Below are positions 8,543 through 17,911 of a DNA stretch of 64,000 nt, piece by piece. This DNA is from a gamma proteobacterium HTCC2207 (lineage in GTDB: Bacteria > Pseudomonadota > Gammaproteobacteria > Pseudomonadales > Porticoccaceae). A program made the translations under genes and the position numbers. Each line of letters starts with the position of its first letter. Position 1 is the stretch's first letter. The stretch lies in the NCBI GenBank assembly GCA_905182265.1, contig CAJJAO010000012.1, positions 1 through 64,000 of the forward strand. Direction: 5' to 3'. Below the pieces are notes generated by a model that was given only the letters and a program-made list of their open reading frames with translations, ran no database searches and was not told the origin of the DNA.

Positions 8543-8962
8543 TTACTCGTCTGTGGACAGTGAGATATCGTAAACGCCAGCTTCACGAGCCTGATCAGAA
8601 ATCTGAACAAACAACTCAGTCTTCGACTTAGGATGCGCACTAATCACAACCTTGGCTTCCGGCTTCTCAGCATGCATCCGCTCAACGTTGGCTCTTACGG
8701 CGCGGATATCGATGCGCCGACCTTCAAAAGTAAGTTCATTACTTTCAGAAATGCGGAAGACAATATTGGTATTTTCAGAATCTGGTGGCGGCTGATCTGA
8801 GGTTGGTGGGCGATTCACACCGAGGCCTACTTCGTTAACAAATGAAGCGGTTACAATGAAGAAAATCAACATAATAAACACCACATCTAGCATGGGTGTC
8901 ATATCAATCGCCGACTCTTCTTGTTGTTTACGTCTTTTGCCTAGCGCCATGTTAAGTCGCAC
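8543..8962 (-). CDS. exbD: ExbD/TolR family protein, 139 aa
   Basis: Inner-membrane protein with one N-terminal transmembrane helix (about residues 23-45). It includes the conserved Asp of the family in IDMTPMLDVVFIMLIFF, which conducts protons in ExbB-ExbD and TolQ-TolR motors. The remaining 90 residues form the periplasmic domain. Start is at codon 1 or at codon 5 (MALGKRRKQ). No exbB or tolQ partner lies beside it, because the upstream gene mutM is divergent. It must therefore pair with a motor subunit encoded elsewhere if functional. It has its own terminator and is probably a single-gene transcript. Confidence 0.88.
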   Translation of the reverse strand: MRLNMALGKRRKQQEESAIDMTPMLDVVFIMLIFFIVTASFVNEVGLGVNRPPTSDQPPPDSENTNIVFRISESNELTFEGRRIDIRAVRANVERMHAEKPEAKVVISAHPKSKTELFVQISDQAREAGVYDISLSTDE

Positions 8963-9133
8963 CTTTCTAAAACTAGTAATTCAATGGAGGGGGCATTCTA
9001 CTCATTTTTATAAAAAATGCTAGTTCTCTCAGTCCTTGGTGCATACCCCAATTGTGCTATTCTGCCGTCTTGAAGTCCTCTGTACCAGTAATGATTACTC
9101 ACAATTTAAAAAATATCGCATTTAGGATGAGCT

Positions 9134-9940
9134 ATGCCGGAACTGCCAGAGGTAGAGACTACTCTCAGAGGCATTGAGCCCGCTATTGCCTTGCAGGTTA
9201 TTAGCGGCATCACTGTGCGCCAGGGATCTTTGCGCTGGCCAGTCACGGAGGGCCTTGCACAGATTGTCGAGGGGCAGCGGGTTACTCAGGTACGCCGCCG
9301 TGCAAAGTACCTTATTATTAATTTAGAGCATGGTTCCATGCTTATCCATTTAGGTATGAGTGGCAGTTTGCGGCTAGTGCAGCCCGACGCAGAGCTGCGC
9401 AAACATGACCATATAGAAATGCGCATGGGCAATGGTGCTATTTTGCGCTACCACGACCCCCGTCGCTTTGGATGTTGGCTGTGGTCTGAATCGGACCATC
9501 ATCAACTATCTCGTCTGGGCCCTGAGCCCTTATCAGATGATTTCGGCATAAAACGTCTTTATGAGCTGTCGAGAAAGCGAAAAATAGCAGTCAAGCCTTT
9601 CATTATGGACAACAATACAGTGGTAGGGGTTGGCAATATCTATGCCTCAGAAGCTCTGTTCCGCAGCGGCATCAGACCAGATCGCGCTGCGGGTGATATT
9701 TCTTTAAAGCTCTACACAGTGCTCACCGGACATATAAAAGAAGTCTTGGCGGCAGCTATTGTGCAGGGCGGTACCACGTTGCGAGATTTTGTTAATGGCA
9801 ATGGAGAGCCGGGCTATTTCCAGCAGACATTAGCTGTCTATGGCAGGGGAGGCAAGCTCTGTACTGGCTGCGAAGGAGTATTGAAAGAGATTAAACTGGG
9901 CCAGCGCAGCTCTGTGTTCTGCCCGCGCTGCCAGAGATAA
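9134..9940 (+). CDS. mutM: Formamidopyrimidine-DNA glycosylase (Fpg), 268 aa
   Basis: Base-excision repair enzyme that removes 8-oxoguanine and ring-opened purines and cuts the abasic strand. It begins MPELPEVE, so after Met removal the catalytic Pro1 and the Glu2 and Glu5 positions are present. The mid-protein NNTVVGVGNIYASEALF helix is conserved, and the C-terminal zinc finger has four cysteines (CTGC at about 247-250 and CPRC at about 264-267). Length is typical. It is convergent with coaD with only one base between the stops. Confidence 0.97.
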   Translation: MPELPEVETTLRGIEPAIALQVISGITVRQGSLRWPVTEGLAQIVEGQRVTQVRRRAKYLIINLEHGSMLIHLGMSGSLRLVQPDAELRKHDHIEMRMGNGAILRYHDPRRFGCWLWSESDHHQLSRLGPEPLSDDFGIKRLYELSRKRKIAVKPFIMDNNTVVGVGNIYASEALFRSGIRPDRAAGDISLKLYTVLTGHIKEVLAAAIVQGGTTLRDFVNGNGEPGYFQQTLAVYGRGGKLCTGCEGVLKEIKLGQRSSVFCPRCQR

Positions 9941-9941
9941 A

Positions 9942-10466
<525 letters not shown>

Positions 10467-11063
10467 TTAAGCCTGAGGCTCAATGTAAGAATAGAGTCGG
10501 TATTTGACCTCTCCAGCCAGCTTTTCTTGCTTGAGCCGCCAATTAGGTGGTGGGACGAACCTGTTATCTGTACCGGGCAGTTCACAATAAATCAGCGCAT
10601 TGGGCGCCAGCCACAAAGAGTTATTAACCGCCTCGCAGATATCGTTGTGCATGTGCCCATCAAAAGGGGGGTCAATAAAAACGATGTTATAGCCTTGCTC
10701 TGGGCCGTCGCGCCGCAAGTACTGCTGTGCATCTGTCTCAACAATACTGAGGTTATCCGCTAGTAACAGCGCTTTGTTGTCGCGCAATTGATTGGTCGCA
10801 TCTGGGTGGCACTCTAGTGCGGTGCAGGTAGCAGCCCCTCGAGATAGGGCCTCAAAACACAGCGCTCCAGAGCCAGCAAAAAGATCTAGGCAGCGAGCCC
10901 CCGCAACATCTGGGGCTAACCAGTTAAACAGAGTCTCCCGAATGCGGTCTCCTGTGGGTCGCAAACCGGGGACAGTCGGAAAAGAAATCTGTCTGCTGCG
11001 CCATTGGCCACCGATAATTCTTAGCTTCTGCTGGCTTTTGCCTTGGGTTTTGTTGCCGCGCAA
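10467..11063 (-). CDS. rsmD: 16S rRNA (guanine(966)-N(2))-methyltransferase, 198 aa
   Basis: SAM-dependent methyltransferase modifying G966 of 16S rRNA in the 30S subunit. The N-terminal RIIGGQWRSRQI, the PTGDRIRETLFNWL segment, the SAM-binding LDLFAGSGALCFEALSRGA (about 60-78) and the catalytic DPPF (about residue 132) are all in order. Length matches the family. It is divergent from ftsY and 36 bases upstream of coaD. The ftsY/rsmD divergence is common in gammaproteobacteria. Confidence 0.95.
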   Translation of the reverse strand: MRGNKTQGKSQQKLRIIGGQWRSRQISFPTVPGLRPTGDRIRETLFNWLAPDVAGARCLDLFAGSGALCFEALSRGAATCTALECHPDATNQLRDNKALLLADNLSIVETDAQQYLRRDGPEQGYNIVFIDPPFDGHMHNDICEAVNNSLWLAPNALIYCELPGTDNRFVPPPNWRLKQEKLAGEVKYRLYSYIEPQA

Positions 11064-11155
11064 TTAGATGCTCCTGATCAGTGAGTTTTACCCACTTTTT
11101 ATGGGGTAAATGGTAGGATACACTAGAATTTAATAACCGTAATATAAGAACCTCC

Positions 11156-12439
11156 ATGGATTCACCCTCACCTAAAAGCGAACCAGCCGCCGTCAAAAAG
11201 AGATCATTTTTGGATCGCTTTAGGCGTGGCTCGGCGGCGCCAGAAACGGCCCCTCAAGAGCCTGCTGTCGATATTGAATTGGCGGGAGTCGAGTCGGGAG
11301 CAGAGCCGCAAGCAAAGTTAGATGCAGTTGCGCTATTAAATGCCGAGCCAAGTGCCGAATCAAATACCGAATCAAATACCGAATCAAGTGCCGAGCTAAC
11401 AACTAACTCGGCACAGCCCCAGACCCCTAAAACCCAAGAGCAGCCCCCAGAGCAGCAAAAACCGCAACAGGTAGCCAAGAACGAAGCGGCGAACGAAATA
11501 AAGAACGAAACCACACCAAAACTAAGTTTCACCCAACGTATGCGCAAGGCCCTGTCCCGCACAGGGGAGGGAATAGGCAGCCTATTTTTGGGTGGCAAAG
11601 CCATAGACGATGATCTGCTTGAAGAGCTTGAGACGTTGCTGCTTATGGCTGATGTGGGTATTGATTCAACCGCCAATATCCTGGCAGAAATTACTGACCG
11701 ATTAAACAGAAAGGCCCTTAAAGATAGCGCATCCCTGAAGGTTGCGCTCACGGAAATATTACAGGCAAAACTTGAACCCTGCGCGATACCGCTAGACCTA
11801 AGCGGCCCACAGCAGCCTTTTGTGATACTCGTTGTTGGCGTCAATGGTGTGGGTAAAACCACGACTATAGGCAAAATGGCGACTCGACTGCAGCAGCAGG
11901 GCAAATCGGTGATGCTGGCAGCGGGTGATACTTTTAGAGCAGCCGCCGTTGAACAGTTGCAAGTCTGGGGCGACCGCAACAATGTCCCGGTTATCGCGCA
12001 GCACACGGGTGCTGATAGCGCGTCGGTGATTTTCGATGCGGTCCAGGCCGCTAAGTCTCGTGGCATTGATGTGATTATTGCCGACACTGCTGGCAGGCTA
12101 CACAATAAAAGCAACCTCATGGAAGAGCTTAAAAAGGTCAAGCGAGTGGCGGGCAAGCTGGACGAAACAGCTCCCCATGAAGTGTTGTTAGTATTGGATG
12201 CCGGCACAGGGCAGAATGCTGTGGTGCAGATGGCAGAGTTTAATCAGGTTGTGGGCGTGACGGGCATTGCGCTGACAAAACTAGATGGTACCGCTAAAGG
12301 TGGAGTCATCTTCGCCTTGGCCGATAAGTTCTCGGTGCCTATCCGCTATATTGGCGTCGGCGAAGCCCAAGAAGATTTACAGCCCTTTGTTGCCAGTGAG
12401 TTTGTTGAGGCGCTTTTAAGCGCAGGTGTTAGTGAGTAG
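11156..12439 (+). CDS. ftsY: Signal recognition particle receptor FtsY, 427 aa
   Basis: GTPase that docks SRP-ribosome complexes at the inner membrane. The NG domain (about 120-425) is complete: helical N domain, P-loop GVNGVGKTTT near residue 228, DTFRAAAVEQL, DTAGR near 306, and TKLDGTAKGG. The acidic, disordered N-terminal A region (about 1-115) contains a run of near-identical 12-base repeats (11345-11395) encoding AESNTESNTESS-like steps, probably from repeat slippage. It is first of ftsY-ftsE-ftsX; ftsE starts five bases after the stop. The stop codon is TAG. Confidence 0.98.
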   Translation: MDSPSPKSEPAAVKKRSFLDRFRRGSAAPETAPQEPAVDIELAGVESGAEPQAKLDAVALLNAEPSAESNTESNTESSAELTTNSAQPQTPKTQEQPPEQQKPQQVAKNEAANEIKNETTPKLSFTQRMRKALSRTGEGIGSLFLGGKAIDDDLLEELETLLLMADVGIDSTANILAEITDRLNRKALKDSASLKVALTEILQAKLEPCAIPLDLSGPQQPFVILVVGVNGVGKTTTIGKMATRLQQQGKSVMLAAGDTFRAAAVEQLQVWGDRNNVPVIAQHTGADSASVIFDAVQAAKSRGIDVIIADTAGRLHNKSNLMEELKKVKRVAGKLDETAPHEVLLVLDAGTGQNAVVQMAEFNQVVGVTGIALTKLDGTAKGGVIFALADKFSVPIRYIGVGEAQEDLQPFVASEFVEALLSAGVSE

Positions 12440-12444
12440 CCCAT

Positions 12445-13119
12445 ATGATTCGTTTCGATAATCTAAGCAAGCGTTACCCCGGTGGTTTCGAAGCCCTTAA
12501 AAATGTGAGCTTTGAAATGGAAGCGGGTGAAATGGCTTTTTTAACAGGCCATTCTGGCGCTGGTAAAAGTACCCTATTAAAAATGCTTATGTTGATGGAG
12601 CGGCCTACGTCGGGCAACTTACTGATCAACGGTAAAAATCTTAATCGCCTTTCTAATTCCCAGATACCTATGTACCGCCGACAGGTGGGGGTGGTTTTCC
12701 AAAACCATCAACTGCTACTAGATCGGACCGTGTTTGATAATGTCGCCCTGCCACTGCAGGTTTCGGGTTACCCCAGCAGTGAAATTGGCCGCCGCGTGCG
12801 GGCCGCTTTAGACGGTGTAGGCTTACTAGACAAAGAGCAACAAAAGCCTATCGCCCTTTCCGGGGGTGAGCAGCAACGAGTGGGTATTGCTCGAGCTGTA
12901 GTACACAAGCCACGAATTTTGCTGGCCGATGAGCCCACAGGTAATCTAGACCCAGAGTTATCCAGCGAAATTATGGCGCTGTTCCGCCGTTTTCAAAATG
13001 TTGGTGTCACCGTATTAATTGCCACCCACGACATCAGCTTAATTAATCGTATGCAGCTTAGAATTATGCGCCTTGAAGAAGGCGAGCTAAGCGATGACGG
13101 TGCTACCTATGTCAGCTAA
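12445..13119 (+). CDS. ftsE: Cell division ATP-binding protein FtsE, 224 aa
   Basis: ABC-type ATPase that works with FtsX to control periplasmic peptidoglycan hydrolases at the septum. Walker [10 protein letters not shown] (about residues 35-43), Q-loop VVFQNHQLL, signature SGGEQQ (about 138) and Walker [13 protein letters not shown] followed by the H-loop ATHD are all present. The length is usual. The 3-prime end overlaps ftsX by 26 bases in another frame, implying translational coupling. Confidence 0.97.
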   Translation: MIRFDNLSKRYPGGFEALKNVSFEMEAGEMAFLTGHSGAGKSTLLKMLMLMERPTSGNLLINGKNLNRLSNSQIPMYRRQVGVVFQNHQLLLDRTVFDNVALPLQVSGYPSSEIGRRVRAALDGVGLLDKEQQKPIALSGGEQQRVGIARAVVHKPRILLADEPTGNLDPELSSEIMALFRRFQNVGVTVLIATHDISLINRMQLRIMRLEEGELSDDGATYVS

Positions 13120-14104
13120 CCAAAGAGCTGGCCGCGATGGCGCTCAGCGCGGCGCTAGCGGCAAAAATATAAGATTTGGCGATCGCTGGCGGGGCTATAA
13201 GTCTCATCACCGGGCGACGATTCGAGAGAGTCTCGGCAAATTGCTTCGCGAGCCGCTGCAAACCTTAATGACGGTAGCGGTTATTGCCATTGCCTTGGCA
13301 TTACCGGCAGCTCTGTACCTGACCGTAGAAAATATCCAGCAGCTCGGCAGCAACTTTGAGTCGTCGGCTCAGATCACAGTCTTTGTTAAAAAGGGTGCCC
13401 AGCCTCAGGCCATAGAGAGTTTGCGGACACAGCTGGATGGGCTGTCTGGCGTAGACAGCACCACGTATATTTCAGCCAAGCAGGCGCTATTGGAGTTTAA
13501 GGCCCTGTCCGGCTTTGGCTCGGCACTGCGGGACCTCGATGAGAACCCATTGCCCGCGGTATTTTTGGTCCAGCCGGCAGTGTCAGAGCCCATTGATATG
13601 GGACAGATTAATCGACTGATGACCAAGATCGCTTCATTTGCGGTAGTCGATGATGTGCAGATTGATATGGTGTGGCTGCAGCGCTTGCACAGCCTCACCG
13701 AAATGGGTCGCAAAGTAGCTTTGGCACTGGGTGCTACCTTGGGCCTCGGCGTGCTGTTGGTGATTGGCAACACTATAAGATTATCTATTCAGAGTCGCCG
13801 CGATGAGATTATTGTTATCAAGTTGGTGGGCGGCACTAATGCCTATGTCAGACGGCCGTTTCTCTATACGGGTCTGCTACTGGGCCTGTTCGGTGCTCTG
13901 AGCGCAGCCATCATGATTTATGCCAGCCTGCTGTGGCTGAGCAGTTCTGTGGCCAGTTTGGCCGATCTGTATCAGAGCCAATATCGCCTGCAAGGCCTAG
14001 GTTTTGTTGGGTTTTTGGGTCTTATGGGTCTAGGAGGGATGTTTGGTTTGGGTGGCGCCTGGATTGCCGTGAGCAAACACCTGAGAGATATTGAACCAAA
14101 ATAA
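13094..14104 (+). CDS. ftsX: Cell division protein FtsX, 336 aa
   Basis: Inner-membrane partner of FtsE. Four transmembrane segments are visible (about residues 57-77, 210-235, 258-282 and 305-328) with a large periplasmic loop after the first one, the part that contacts hydrolase activators. The start at 13094 overlaps ftsE; the ATG at 13109 is an alternative. A cytoplasmic N-terminus of about 55 basic residues is normal in gammaproteobacteria. rpoH follows 115 bases later with its own apparent promoter region. Confidence 0.95.
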   Translation: MTVLPMSANQRAGRDGAQRGASGKNIRFGDRWRGYKSHHRATIRESLGKLLREPLQTLMTVAVIAIALALPAALYLTVENIQQLGSNFESSAQITVFVKKGAQPQAIESLRTQLDGLSGVDSTTYISAKQALLEFKALSGFGSALRDLDENPLPAVFLVQPAVSEPIDMGQINRLMTKIASFAVVDDVQIDMVWLQRLHSLTEMGRKVALALGATLGLGVLLVIGNTIRLSIQSRRDEIIVIKLVGGTNAYVRRPFLYTGLLLGLFGALSAAIMIYASLLWLSSSVASLADLYQSQYRLQGLGFVGFLGLMGLGGMFGLGGAWIAVSKHLRDIEPK

Positions 14105-14142
14105 GCTTTATCGGCGTAAAAACCCTAGATAAATCCCCTTAC

Positions 14143-14200
14143 TTTATGAACTTTTAGGGGCTAGGAACCACTAATCTTTTAGTGCTATGATTACCGACCA
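14143..14200 (+). promoter_or_regulatory. rpoH leader: possible sigma-E-like promoter and small hairpin
   Basis: GAACTT, 16 bases, then ACTAATC resembles the sigma-E pattern GAACTT-N16-TCTGA that drives one rpoH promoter in E. coli, but the -10 match is partial. It is followed by CACTAA-tctt-TTAGTG, a six-pair hairpin near the start of the leader. The assignment is tentative. Confidence 0.3.
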
Positions 14201-14219
14201 CCAACCTTAAGAGACCGTT

Positions 14220-15074
14220 ATGAACAAAGCCCTTCAAGCCATGGAGTGGATGACCCCAGGCGCTAACCTGAATGCTTATATTCAGGGCACTGCTACGGTC
14301 CCGATTCTGTCAATTGAAGAGGAAAAGTCTCTCGGTGAATCGCTGTATTACGAAGAAGATCTCGATGCTGCACGCCGGTTGGTTATGTCTCATTTGCGCT
14401 TTGTGGTGCATATTGCGCGCTCCTACAACGGTTATGGTTTGCCTCTGGCAGACCTTATCCAAGAAGGCAATGTTGGCCTTATGAAGGCAGTGCGACGTTT
14501 TAACCCGGAAAAGGGTGTCCGCGTTGTGTCTTTTGCGGTCCATTGGATTAAAGCAGAGATCCACGAATTTATTCTGCGCAACTGGCGCATCGTCAAAATT
14601 GCGACAACTAAGTCTCAGCGTAAGCTGTTCTTCAACCTGCGCAGCGCTAAGAAGCAACTGCAGTGGTTGACCGCCGACGAGGCTAAAGCCGTGGCGGATG
14701 ATTTGGGTGTTGAAATCAAAGACGTGATGGAAATGGAAATGCGCCTGACCGCGCGGGACTCAGCTTTTGATGCTCCGGCAGATGAAGATGACGAAAAAGC
14801 GGCTTACGCCCCTGTCTATTTTCTCGAAGATAAAGCAGCCGACCCGGCTCAGCAAGCTGAGAACGAAGACTTTGAAGGCGACAACAACATGCGTCTTGCT
14901 AAAGCCGTTAAGGCCCTAGACGAGCGCAGCCAAGCTATTTTACAGCGCCGCTGGTTAGACGATAAAAAAGCGACATTGCACCAGTTAGCCGATGAATACG
15001 GTGTTTCTGCTGAGCGTATTCGCCAGCTAGAGAAAAATGCCATGAAGAAAGTACGCGTCGCAATGGAAGCCTAA
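14220..15074 (+). CDS. rpoH: RNA polymerase sigma factor RpoH (sigma-32), 284 aa
   Basis: Heat-shock sigma factor. Region 2 is clear ([33 protein letters not shown], 52-86), with the -10 recognition helix [18 protein letters not shown]. The diagnostic RpoH box QRKLFFNLR follows at about 140, and region 4 with a helix-turn-helix is near the C-terminus ([18 protein letters not shown]). Length matches E. coli (284). It lies after ftsYEX as in enterics and Pseudomonas and is followed by a strong terminator, so it can act as a single unit. Confidence 0.98.
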   Translation: MNKALQAMEWMTPGANLNAYIQGTATVPILSIEEEKSLGESLYYEEDLDAARRLVMSHLRFVVHIARSYNGYGLPLADLIQEGNVGLMKAVRRFNPEKGVRVVSFAVHWIKAEIHEFILRNWRIVKIATTKSQRKLFFNLRSAKKQLQWLTADEAKAVADDLGVEIKDVMEMEMRLTARDSAFDAPADEDDEKAAYAPVYFLEDKAADPAQQAENEDFEGDNNMRLAKAVKALDERSQAILQRRWLDDKKATLHQLADEYGVSAERIRQLEKNAMKKVRVAMEA

Positions 15075-15093
15075 GTAACCCAGATCAATCTGT

Positions 15094-15132
15094 AAGCCGC
15101 ACCGATTCAGAACGGATAGTGCGGCTTTTTTA
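15094..15132 (+). terminator. Rho-independent terminator of rpoH
   Basis: AGCCGCAC and GTGCGGCT form an eight-pair stem around a 16-base loop, followed by a T-run (TTTTTTAT). It begins 20 bases after the rpoH stop. Confidence 0.9.
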
Positions 15133-15171
15133 TTGGGTTCAAAAAAGCCCTTAAACAACAGCCTTTATGAA

Positions 15172-15227
15172 AAAGCTTCTAAGACAAAGCCTCTATGACA
15201 AAGCTTCTAAGACAAAGCCCCTATGAC
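15172..15227. repeat. Two tandem 28-bp repeats at the DUF423 start
   Basis: Two consecutive 28-base units (AAAGCTTCTAAGACAAAGCC followed by TCTATGAC or CCTATGAC) differ by a single base. Further degenerate pieces flank them. The second unit contains the first possible start codon of the following gene (15223), so repeat copy number affects the leader of that gene. Confidence 0.85.
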
Positions 15228-15627
15228 GAAAGCCCTTATGAATAAGCCTCAGTGGATCAAAATAATCGCTCTAAGCGGAGCGCTCTCTGTCGCACTGGGA
15301 GCCTTTGCTGCCCACGGTTTGCAAGATTCTCTCTCGGAGACCTATCTACAGACATTCCGTACCGCAGTGCTGTATCAGTTTCTGCACACTATTGCTCTGC
15401 TAGCTCTTGTCAGTTTGCCTGACTCAGCACTTAACCCTCGCCATCAAGCTTGGGCGGCAAAGAGTTTCTTGCTGGGTATTTTGCTGTTTTCAGGCTCACT
15501 CTATGCCCTAGTGTTTACCGGCATCAGTGCACTGGGTATGATAACGCCCCTCGGGGGTCTAGCCTTTATCTTTGGCTGGATGCTGCTTTTCACTGCGGCC
15601 CAAACGACTGACAAAAAGCTGGATTAA
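15223..15627 (+). CDS. DUF423 family membrane protein (YgdD type), 134 aa
   Basis: Small inner-membrane protein with four hydrophobic segments. The family hallmark GALSVALGAFAAHGL is at about residues 19-33, followed by TFRTAVLYQFLHTIALL and a GSLYALVFTGISALGMITPLGG stretch. Function is unknown in the family. The start may be the ATG at 15238 (MNKPQW) since the 15223 ATG lies within a tandem repeat. trmB follows 14 bases downstream, likely in the same transcript. Confidence 0.87.
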   Translation: MTKALMNKPQWIKIIALSGALSVALGAFAAHGLQDSLSETYLQTFRTAVLYQFLHTIALLALVSLPDSALNPRHQAWAAKSFLLGILLFSGSLYALVFTGISALGMITPLGGLAFIFGWMLLFTAAQTTDKKLD

Positions 15628-15641
15628 AAAGACCAAATTAA

Positions 15642-16337
15642 ATGGATATCAGACCAGAATACCGCAAAAAATCAATTCGTAGCTACGTGGTCCGCGCCGG
15701 CCGAATGACCGACGGGCAGCGCAATGCGTTTGATAACAGCTGGGCTCAGTACGGCCTCAAACTAGCTGATGGCGCGCTTGACACGGACACTGAGTTTGGT
15801 CGTAGTGGCCCCAAGGTACTCGAGATAGGGTTTGGTATGGGTGACTCGTTGCTGCAAATGGCTGCCGCTGAGCCAGAGACCGACTTTATTGGTATTGAAG
15901 TGCATCCACCAGGTGTAGGCACCTTAATGAATGGCGCTAAGGAGCGCGGTATAGAAAACCTGCGGGTATATTTGGCCGACGCCAACGATGTGCTCGAAGA
16001 ATGTTTCGCAGCCCAGAGCATAGACCGCCTGCAGCTTTACTTTCCCGACCCCTGGCACAAGAAAAAGCACAACAAGCGACGCATAGTGCAGCCTGAATTC
16101 GTGCAACTCGTTCGTGAAAAATTACGCCCTGGCGGCGTGCTTCATATGGCCACTGACTGGGAACATTACGCAGAGCAGATGCTCGAGACGTTAGATGCTG
16201 CAGAGGGCTTTGAAAACATCGCTGGTCTAGGTGCCTATTCTCCTCGACCGGATTATCGACCTATGACCAAGTTCGAGATGCGCGGTGAGCGTCTAGGCCA
16301 TGGTGTCTGGGACCTTATTTATAAAAAAATTGATTAA
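15642..16337 (+). CDS. trmB: tRNA (guanine-N(7)-)-methyltransferase, 231 aa
   Basis: Makes m7G46 in the variable loop of tRNA using SAM. The N-terminal [18 protein letters not shown] site [15 protein letters not shown] (about residues 65-79), the [19 protein letters not shown] motif (about 129-148) with its catalytic Asp, and the C-terminal [19 protein letters not shown] are all diagnostic. The length is typical. Confidence 0.97.
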   Translation: MDIRPEYRKKSIRSYVVRAGRMTDGQRNAFDNSWAQYGLKLADGALDTDTEFGRSGPKVLEIGFGMGDSLLQMAAAEPETDFIGIEVHPPGVGTLMNGAKERGIENLRVYLADANDVLEECFAAQSIDRLQLYFPDPWHKKKHNKRRIVQPEFVQLVREKLRPGGVLHMATDWEHYAEQMLETLDAAEGFENIAGLGAYSPRPDYRPMTKFEMRGERLGHGVWDLIYKKID

Positions 16338-16412
16338 CCCCATGGGTCAAATAATCTAAACTACCGCCAGTGACACAAATTACTCTTTAATTTAGCAACA
16401 ACAGGAACAACC

Positions 16413-17150
16413 ATGAATCTATTCAAAATCCTCTCATTGACTGCACTACTTGCTCTGGCTGGCTGTGATCAAATGAATAACCAGCCTCAGGAGGCAGACT
16501 TGCAAACTCAAGACCAAAAAATCAGTTACTTATTGGGTATGGATAACGGCAAAAATATCCAGACTATCGGCATCGAAATTGATACTGCAGCGTTCCAGCA
16601 AGGCTTTAATGACGGTTTGACTAATGCTGAGCCGCAGCTGTCTGAAGAGCAGATCGCCGAAGCTATTAAGGCTTTCGAAACTGTAATGACCGATAAGCGC
16701 GACGAAATGCAGCAGGCAGAGCAGCAGGCGAGCCAGATGCAGGGCGACGCTAATCTTGACGAAGGAACAGCCTTTTTAGCCGAAAATGGCGCCAAAGAAG
16801 GTGTAACTACTACTGAGTCTGGTTTGCAGTACAAAGTACTGGTGGCTGGCTCAGGTGCTGTGCCAAGTGTCGATAGTACTGTTGAGGTTCATTACGCGGG
16901 TCGCTTACTAGATGGAACCGAATTCGATAGTTCAGTCAAACGTGGCGTACCTACGCAGTTTGGTGTCACTCAGGTTATTGCGGGCTGGACTGAAGCATTG
17001 CAGCTAATGGAAGAGGGCTCTAAGTGGGAACTTTACATTCCTGCTAGCTTGGCCTATGGCCCCGGCGGCACAGGTCCAATAGGCCCTAATGCTACCTTGA
17101 TCTTTGAAGTTGAATTGCTGCAGGCTAATGTGAAAGCTGAAGAAGGTTAA
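16413..17150 (+). CDS. FKBP-type peptidyl-prolyl isomerase, lipoprotein, 245 aa
   Basis: Prolyl isomerase assisting protein folding in the envelope. Residues 1-19 form a lipoprotein signal with the lipobox ALAGC and predicted acylated Cys19. Residues 35-105 match the FkpA/Mip dimerisation helices (YLLGMDNGKNI, FQQGFNDGL), and residues 130-240 are the FKBP domain (VEVHYAGRLLDGTEFDSS, GWTEALQLM, IPASLAYG). It is most like FkpA/Mip paralogs of Pseudomonas relatives. Asp at +2 of the lipobox (CDQ) suggests inner-membrane retention by the enteric rule, though that rule is not universal. A strong terminator follows. Confidence 0.92.
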   Translation: MNLFKILSLTALLALAGCDQMNNQPQEADLQTQDQKISYLLGMDNGKNIQTIGIEIDTAAFQQGFNDGLTNAEPQLSEEQIAEAIKAFETVMTDKRDEMQQAEQQASQMQGDANLDEGTAFLAENGAKEGVTTTESGLQYKVLVAGSGAVPSVDSTVEVHYAGRLLDGTEFDSSVKRGVPTQFGVTQVIAGWTEALQLMEEGSKWELYIPASLAYGPGGTGPIGPNATLIFEVELLQANVKAEEG

Positions 17151-17167
17151 TCTACCTAAGCTGACAC

Positions 17168-17199
17168 GAAAAAGCCCCGATTTATCGGGGCTTTTTTTT
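17168..17199 (+). terminator. Rho-independent terminator of the FKBP gene
   Basis: AAAGCCCCGA-TTTA-TCGGGGCTTT is a ten-pair stem with a four-base loop followed by eight or nine T. It is 20 bases past the stop. Confidence 0.95.
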
Positions 17200-17365
17200 A
17201 GCTAGTTTTTGCCAGTGACCTTATGGGCCAGACTTTGGGTCAGTATTTTATACCTCAAACTAATAGCTCAAATGTAGAGCTCAAATTTATAGCCTAAACT
17301 AAGAGCTCAGTTATAGAGCTTTCACTGCCTGCGCTGCCGGCCCTAAGCCAGAATAACTCTTCGCT

Positions 17366-17842
17366 CTATGACTCTGCCATAAGAAGTCTGACGTGGGAGC
17401 TATGCAGCACTTCAATCATTTTATCTTCAGATTCGAAGCGTAGAGCCAAGGTCTCGCCAATGCCGGAGAGGTCCGTTATCAGCGCATCCAAGTCATCTGT
17501 GGCTAGGTACTTGTCATTAAAGTCTAGAATAAACTCTGTGGAAGGCTGAATCTTTTCCATTAGCTCTGCGCCTTGCGCAAGGCCTTCCTTATCGCTAAAG
17601 GCTTTACCTTCACCGGCAAGCTGTTCAAACACTTCAAAATGGCCAACGGACACGTAGTCCACCATAAGCTCACAGAAATTTTGCAACTTGCTGCCATGGT
17701 CCTCATTGGCACCATCAAAGTTGTTTATTTCACTGAGTTCGCAATACTTGACCAGCAATTCACGGCGTTCTTCCAACCAGCGGTCAATGACTTCACTCAC
17801 TCCGCCCCAGTGCTGCTGCAATGTTTGGCAATTTTCTAACAT
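17366..17842 (-). CDS. algQ: Rsd/AlgQ anti-sigma-70 family protein, 158 aa
   Basis: Helical protein that binds the primary sigma factor and shifts RNA polymerase toward alternative sigmas; in Pseudomonas AlgQ also affects alginate and siderophore genes. Recognisable elements are the N-terminal VIDRWLEERRELLVKYCEL, NFCELMVDYVSVGHFEVFEQL (about 70-90) and the C-terminal LSGIGETLALRFESEDKMIEVL. Length agrees with the family (about 155-160). It stands alone, preceded by an AGGATC-type ribosome site. A degenerate repeat lies just after its stop side (17255-17320). Confidence 0.87.
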   Translation of the reverse strand: MLENCQTLQQHWGGVSEVIDRWLEERRELLVKYCELSEINNFDGANEDHGSKLQNFCELMVDYVSVGHFEVFEQLAGEGKAFSDKEGLAQGAELMEKIQPSTEFILDFNDKYLATDDLDALITDLSGIGETLALRFESEDKMIEVLHSSHVRLLMAES

Positions 17843-17911
17843 AAGATCCTCTTATTATTACTCCCTTGAAACCTTAGTTTACCTGTTTTTATGCTGGATA
17901 ATAACTATTCA

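Noticed and set aside
11254..12207. 317-codon minus-strand frame opposite ftsY.
   Set aside because: It is antisense to a fully conserved gene, Ser/Cys-rich, with no ribosome site or domain.
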